Assembly: GCA_034359265.1 (NCBI GenBank)
Contig: CP136895.1
Location: 2,048,501 to 2,112,500 of the forward strand
Length of the DNA stretch: 64,000 nt
Source: Canna indica
Taxonomy: Eukaryota; Streptophyta; Magnoliopsida; Zingiberales; Cannaceae
Direction of reading: 5' to 3'
Shown piece by piece: positions 58,860 to 64,000 of this stretch. The translations under genes were made by a program, and so were the position numbers. A model generated the notes under the pieces. It was not told where the DNA came from and made no database searches. It saw only the letters and a program-made list of their open reading frames with translations. The first letter of the stretch is position 1, and every line of letters starts with the position of its first letter.

Positions 58860-59560
58860 TACTCTCATAATACCATGTCAATCATTTTTGTATTAAAATA
58901 AATTCAAAATTATATTTATCATTATAAAAAAAACTTTTAAGACTCCACCCATTATTATATTAAAGAAATAGTTTTTTTGTATTTTTCTTAATTTTATAGT
59001 TGTAATTGGAAATTTTAATTAAATTGATAGAAAATGTTTTATTAAAATTGTCACGTTAATACGTAAATAATTAATTTCATAAATAAAAATGATACAATCA
59101 AATTAAAATATAAAATTATTAATATTCAACTCCTAGGATTTATGAATATGGTTTTATTTGATCTTTTTTATTATAGTCTAAATAAACAAGAAGTTGATAA
59201 AATCAAATTAAATTAATAAATTATTAATATTCAGCTCCTAAGATTTAGGAATATGATTTTATTCAATCTTCTTATTATAGATATAAATAAACACGAAATA
59301 TGATAATTATTCCACAAAATTGTTATTCTGATTAGTTTAAATTTAATTATATCTAATTGAACCATATAAAATTGGGATGACAGTTAAACCCGCGTCCAGT
59401 GGATATTATCTGCATCCAAACCGTGTGAATCAATTATTTTTAAAAAAATAAATAAATATTGATGTAAAAAATCTTTATTTGTACGAATGAGACATTATTT
59501 CATTTTAACCATATATTATAATTTGTCATTTAATCCAATCAATTCCTTTAGGGGGTATTT
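58860..59560. other. AT-rich intergenic DNA
   Basis: The phrase CAGCTCCTAAGATTTAGGAA and a variant (CAACTCCTAGGATTTATGAA) occur about 115 bp apart near 59130 and 59230, suggesting a diverged direct repeat. No gene is seen. Confidence 0.4.
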
Positions 59561-60142
59561 TGGTATGAAATAATCCAGATAGATTATCAGTAATCTAAAT
59601 TAAAATTAATTGGGTTCATCAAATTATCGCATTTGGTTGAAATAGATTATCGATAATCTGGATGCTCATGATAATCTACATTATCACTCAATTGCTAATC
59701 TATATTACCAAAGAAGAGGGTGACTATGTGAATTACAAGTAAAGTGATAATGTCATTTTTTTGGGACAAAAATAACGCCCACTAAAATATCCCCTATTAA
59801 CATAGATGAAAACTCTTGCCCATCCCATTCGTATGCGTTGCTATCTCCTCCCGTGCCCTCCTCACCTCTTGTCGCCCTTCTCATATGCTATCGCCCTCCT
59901 CATCTCCCGTGCAGCCTGTCGTTACTCATCTCGATTTTGAATATTTTAATTAAAAATATAAGTTAATCAGTAATTTTGTTTATATTAAACAAGATAATAT
60001 GAATTGCTCGCGAGATTATCGGTCAATATCAAATATGATTACGTGATATTACTAATAATTTTAAAAATAATAATATATCTACGTGATAATTTAGATAATT
60101 TAGATTTTCAATAATATTAAACGAGGATGTACCAACGCTCCC
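59561..60142. mobile_element. Tourist-like MITE, same family as 34692-35280, opposite orientation
   Basis: It starts GGGGGTATTTTGGTATGAAA and ends with the inverted AAGGGAGCGTTGGTACATCC-type end. Internal landmarks match the RH28 intron copy read backwards: GGACAAAAATAACG, AAAATATCCCCTATTAACAT, then CTCCCGTGCCCTCCTCACC and CATCTCCCGTGCAGCCTGTC. The flanking triplets are TTA and TTG, one mismatch from a TTA duplication. Confidence 0.68.
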
Positions 60143-60359
60143 TTGATTAAGTATATTAATTTACTATTTTTTATTGTAATGCGGTGTAAGGGGTTAACGT
60201 TAATAATACAATGTTGGTATCATATTGGATCCTATGCGATTCCTAATATAAATAAGCTATTATAATAAAAAGTAAGCTCCAAATAATTGGTATAAAATTG
60301 GATTTAGGGAAAAAAAAAGAAAGCAATAAACGAGCAGGCTGATTCAACCCAAGCCAATT

Positions 60360-60480
60360 GCCCTAAGGATAAAAGCCACGCTACAGCGCCATGTACTGTG
60401 TCTTCCGAAGCACCGCACCCGGACGGCTCCACCACTACGTCGCCAACACAAACCCACCACTTCTCATCGCCACGAAGCCC

Positions 60481-60521
<41 letters not shown>

Positions 60522-60812
60522 ATATATATTATTTTTCTTTCTTTCTCTCATTCTCTTCCCTTCCCTTCGTCTTTTTGTTGCTCGTAAGCCCCGATTAAAC
60601 CCAATTCCATCGCTCCCCGCTCTCGAGTCCATTATACTTCCTCAGCGATCGCCCAAAGGCGCCCTAAATTCGCATAGATCTCCGTCGGATTCCATCGGTG
60701 GCCTCCGACCTTGATTCCGTTAATAACCTAAGGTTTCGATTTTTTCATGCAGCAGCCGTAGACTTGATCGCCGCCGCCTCGGCCTTGAGGCGAGGGAGCT
60801 GCCTTTTCTTGT
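60360..60812 (+). promoter_or_regulatory. UPL3 leader region with (TC)n tract
   Basis: A (CT)n tract at about 60483-60518 precedes a pyrimidine-rich stretch. A consensus-like acceptor, TTTTTTCATGCAG, lies at 60739-60751, so a leader intron may be present, with its donor not determined. Long upstream frames here are by-products of the dinucleotide repeat. Confidence 0.4.
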
Positions 60813-63800
60813 ATGGAAACACGCAGCCGAAAGCGGGCGGAGGCCTCCTCGTCGGCGCCCTCTTCTCAGACACCCACCGCCCGCCGCCCCTCCAAGCGCG
60901 CTCGCACCAACCCCCCGCCTCCTTCCACCATCGTGACGCGATCCCGCCGCTCCCGGAACCTCCCGGCGTCGCCGCCGCCCCCGCCTACGTCCTCCGCCCC
61001 CATGGACTCCGCCGGAGACTCCGCTGGTCGTCGACGCGGCGCGGGCAAGAGCCACCAGCCGGCTGCGGAGTCTGACGGTGATAAGGATGCCCCGGAGAAG
61101 GGGAAGGAGAGGGAGCCAGAAGCGTCTCGCAGCAGGGATAGGAACAGGGATCGGTATGCAGAGAGGATTTTGGGAGCTGACGATGATAACGATATCGACG
61201 GTGGCGCCGGCGGGCTCCACCAGAACCTCTCTTCGGCTAGCAGTGCGCTTCAAGGACTTCTCAGGAAATTAGGCGCGGGGTTTGATGACCTGCTGCCATC
61301 GTCAGCCTTATCCGCCGCCTCTTCTTCTCAGCAGAGTTCTCGGCTGAAAGAGATTTTGTCGGGACTGAGGGCTGATGGAGAGGAAGGGCGGCAAGTAGAG
61401 GCCCTTACCCAGCTTTGTGAGATGTTGTCAATTGGGACTGAAGATTCACTCGGGTCATTCTCGGTTGATTCCTTTGTGCCAGTGCTCGTGGGACTGCTCA
61501 ACCACGACAGCAACCCTGACATTATGCTTCTTGCTGCTAGGGCTCTCACCCACCTCTGTGATGTCTTGCCATCGTCTTGTTCTGCTGTGGTGCATTATGG
61601 CGCTGTACCGTGCTTTTGTGCTCGCCTTCTCACAATTGAGTACATGGACTTAGCAGAACAGGTGCACCAGTTTTTATTTCTTCATAATCATCTCAATATC
61701 TTGTTTGCATAAATACATATAAAATTCACGCATATGGATGAAAAATCCAACTATGCAGGTGCCTGTTTGCTGTCTTATTTATGTAGTCTGAGAGCCACCA
61801 TAATCAACGTAGAACCTGTAGGTATAAGCATGTGGTTCTGTGGTATTGATAGCAACTTAATGGAGATTGTTGATACAATTTTTTATAATAATCGCTCGTC
61901 AAGCTATTAAGGTCTAGGTAAATATTAAAATGATGCTAGGATACTAGCAGCTGAAGACAACGTTTATTTGTTAGATGAAATTAAGACAACCTTGTATGAT
62001 ATCCTTATTTTTTCATGTAGCTTAGCAGCACAATCAATATATATGATTAACGAGTCACAAGTAATGCTTGGGTTCCTCTGCTAGGTGCTTCTAAAACATA
62101 ATTTCATCTATCATTCTCTTCAACCACTTATATTTCTTGCAGTCTCTGCAAGCTCTCAAGAAGATATCACAAGAACATCCAACTGCATGTTTGCGCGCTG
62201 GTGCACTTATGGCGGTACTCTCATACCTTGATTTTTTCTCCACAGGAGTTCAGGTAATGCTTATGCTAACTTGAAGTTTGGATTCTTGATGATATTTTGG
62301 TGCTTGTTGGATGTTTTACTAAGCCTCTCCAGTATAGGTAATCACGTTATTGTCATTTTCATACCGTCTTTCAGAGAGTTGCATTATCTACTGCAGCAAA
62401 TATGTGCAAGAAACTTCCATCAGATGCAGCTGATTTTGTAATGGATGCCGTTCCACTGCTGACCAACCTTCTTAATTATCAGGATTCCAAGGTTCTATTC
62501 TTTACTTATAATACTAGCTTTTTAGAAAACCTATTAACATAGCATTACAAATCTAGTTCGTATAAACTAAGATAATTTTCATATTTACGCTTTTGATCAC
62601 TGATTGCTTCAAAGACAGGTCCTAGAACATGCTTCTGTCTGCTTGACTCGGATTGCTGAAGCATTTGCCTTGTGTCCTGAGAAACTAGATGAATTATGTA
62701 AACATGGATTAGTTGCACAAGCTGCCGGGCTAATATCCCTTAGTAATTCCGGAGGACAAGCATCTCTTAGTCCATCTACTTACACGGTACGAATTTGCCT
62801 AGTTAGAGCAATTATTGAAGAATCATGCATTATTGATCTTGTTATTATTTCAGGGTTTAATCCACCTCTTGTCAACATGTGCAAGTGGATCCCCATTAGC
62901 TGCTAAAACTCTTTTACTTTTGGGAATCAGTAGCACTATTAAAGACATTCTCTCAGGTTCGGCACTTGTTTCTGGTGTTGCTGGTTTCCCTGTGTTGACG
63001 AGGCCAACTGACCAGGTACTTTTGTGGTTCCATCTAAAATGGTGGTTTCCTATTATGTCTATGGCTTGCACTATGCATTTACCTGATTATTCTAACGAGT
63101 CAATTACTATAGCCATGTATGCTTTAGTGCTTGTAATATAATTCTAAACATTTTAGAATTTATAACGTTCCAATTTCTAACTCATATATGAAATATTGAG
63201 TCCATTGTCATCATATTGTGTTCATAATTATCCTTCTTGTGTTCTTATTAGTGAAGTCTTGAGATAGGAGTGAACCTCTAGTGCCTAGATGGTTAGGATA
63301 TTCAAGAATGCTGCCAAAAGTCAAGGGTCCAATCTTTAGTTGTAGCATCTTTGTATGCATGTTTCTTTTTTCAAAATGTGTACCATCTTTGCGAGCATGA
63401 ATTGTAATGCAGTTTTCAATGCAATATAATAATAATATATATATATTTTTTAAATCTTGATATGAAATATGGAGTCCGATGTCATCATAATGTGCACATA
63501 ATTATTGCCTCTCCCCATTCCTGTTTTCATTATTAGTGAAGTCTTGAGATACGAGTCAACCTCTAATAGCCTTGATGGCTAGGATATTCAAGAATGCTGC
63601 CTCAAGGGTTCAATCCCTAGCTGTAGCGTGACTAGCGTCTTTTACGCATGTTTTTTTTTTGTGTAGCACCTTTATGAGCATGAATTGTAATGCAGTGATT
63701 TAATATAATAATTTTTCACTGCAATATAATTACTTTTTAAAAAAATATATTGAGATAGGATATCATATGATCTCGTTTAAAAACAGAGCCCAAACCCATG

Positions 63801-64000
63801 TAGTTCTCATGCCTGACTCATAAGATTCAAATTATGCCATAGGATCCCTTCTCTCTCTATTTCTCTCTCTAGGGCATCTACTATAAAAATAGTGGCATGG
63901 TGGCTGTGCTGTCTTTGCTAACAGTAAACATTATCTATTTTTTCCCAGTATTGGCACCAACTGGTCATGTTTAAAAAGTTCTGATCATGTCTGGTCATTT
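60813..64000 (+). CDS. UPL3: HECT-type E3 ubiquitin ligase UPL3-like, N-terminal part (cut by window end)
   Basis: Exons seen: 60813-61661, 62143-62253, 62375-62491, 62619-62786 and 62854-63015, all phase 0, giving the first 469 aa. The remaining exons, including the HECT domain, lie beyond 64000; the last intron is open at the edge. The N-terminus METRSRKRAEASSSAPSS matches UPL3 (KAKTUS), followed by a Ser/Pro/Arg-rich disordered stretch and SSASSALQGLLRKLGAG. Armadillo-type helical repeats come next, with blocks QVEALTQLCEMLSIGTEDSL, PDIMLLAARALTHLCDVLPS, SLQALKKISQEHPTACLRAG, AANMCKKLPSDAADFVM and CLTRIAEAFALCPEKLDEL. UPL3 attaches ubiquitin via a HECT cysteine; in Arabidopsis it limits trichome branching and endoreduplication by degrading GL3/EGL3. 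The role here is inferred by orthology. The start is the ATG opening the conserved block. Confidence 0.93.
63180..63745 (+). repeat. Tandem duplication of about 285 bp containing a tRNA-derived SINE, in a UPL3 intron
   Basis: Two copies, about 63180-63458 and 63459-63745, share TATGAAATAT, TTAGTGAAGTCTTGAGATA, GGATATTCAAGAATGCTGCC and GAGCATGAATTGTAATGCAG. Each contains a tRNA-like promoter: A-box region TRGMTRGGATATTC and B-box AGGGTTCAATCCC in the second copy (AGGGTCCAATCTT in the first). The fuller match in copy 2 makes it a candidate SINE carried along by the duplication. Confidence 0.7.

Noticed and set aside
60391..60714. Plus-strand frame starting MYCVFRSTAPGR upstream of UPL3
   Set aside because: It runs through the (TC)n tract, has no family similarity and sits where the UPL3 leader is expected.

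Overview
The window is nuclear DNA of a flowering plant. Six protein genes are split by GT-AG introns, and the spaces between them and the larger introns are AT-rich and full of degraded transposons. From memory the RH28 and ADF proteins look closest to monocot or general angiosperm orthologues, and short Tourist/Harbinger-like elements are common, so I lean towards a monocot. No species can be named from the sequence alone.

Layout, left to right. 1-5.0 kb: a choline-transporter-like membrane protein gene (+, 3 exons), with a 57-bp tandem repeat in intron 2. 5-11.9 kb: gene-poor DNA holding several terminal-inverted-repeat (TIR) elements, including a roughly 1.05-kb foldback element flanked by 10-bp direct repeats. 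12.0-13.5 kb: an ADF5-like actin-depolymerizing factor gene (+, 3 exons). 13.7-23.4 kb: a transposon nest. It holds two LINE 3' ends (one with an exact 14-bp target-site duplication), a possible Helitron, a local satellite-like repeat broken by a MITE, a SINE and a 2.3-kb Harbinger-like element carrying a decayed SAUR-like gene piece, and a 421-bp hAT-type element with a perfect 8-bp duplication.

23.7-40.2 kb: a DEAD-box RNA helicase gene of the RH28/DRS1/DDX27 group (+, 19 exons reconstructed, 734 aa), a ribosome-biogenesis factor whose introns carry an RTE-LINE scrap and two Tourist-like elements. 42.3-45.1 kb: a Lys/Glu-rich protein gene of unknown function (+, 3 exons) with a TATA box and a telo-box, and a tRNA-Glu-like pseudogene in intron 1. 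45.6-49.2 kb on the minus strand, convergent with it: the U11/U12 (minor spliceosome) snRNP 25-kDa protein gene (4 coding exons plus a probable 5' leader intron). 51.4-60.1 kb: transposon-rich DNA with an LTR-like block, a long decayed L1-type LINE (endonuclease, reverse transcriptase, RNase H) and a second copy of the Tourist family seen inside RH28. 60.8 kb to the end: the first five coding exons of a UPL3-type HECT ubiquitin ligase (+), cut off by the window edge inside an intron.

The six genes are unlinked housekeeping genes and do not form an operon or cluster. Exon models were made by hand from reading frames, splice signals and remembered family sequences; they have not been checked against transcripts. 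I found no convincing new multi-gene system. The most unusual material is in the transposons: the Harbinger-like element with captured coding DNA, the nested repeat array and the foldback element with internal palindromes.
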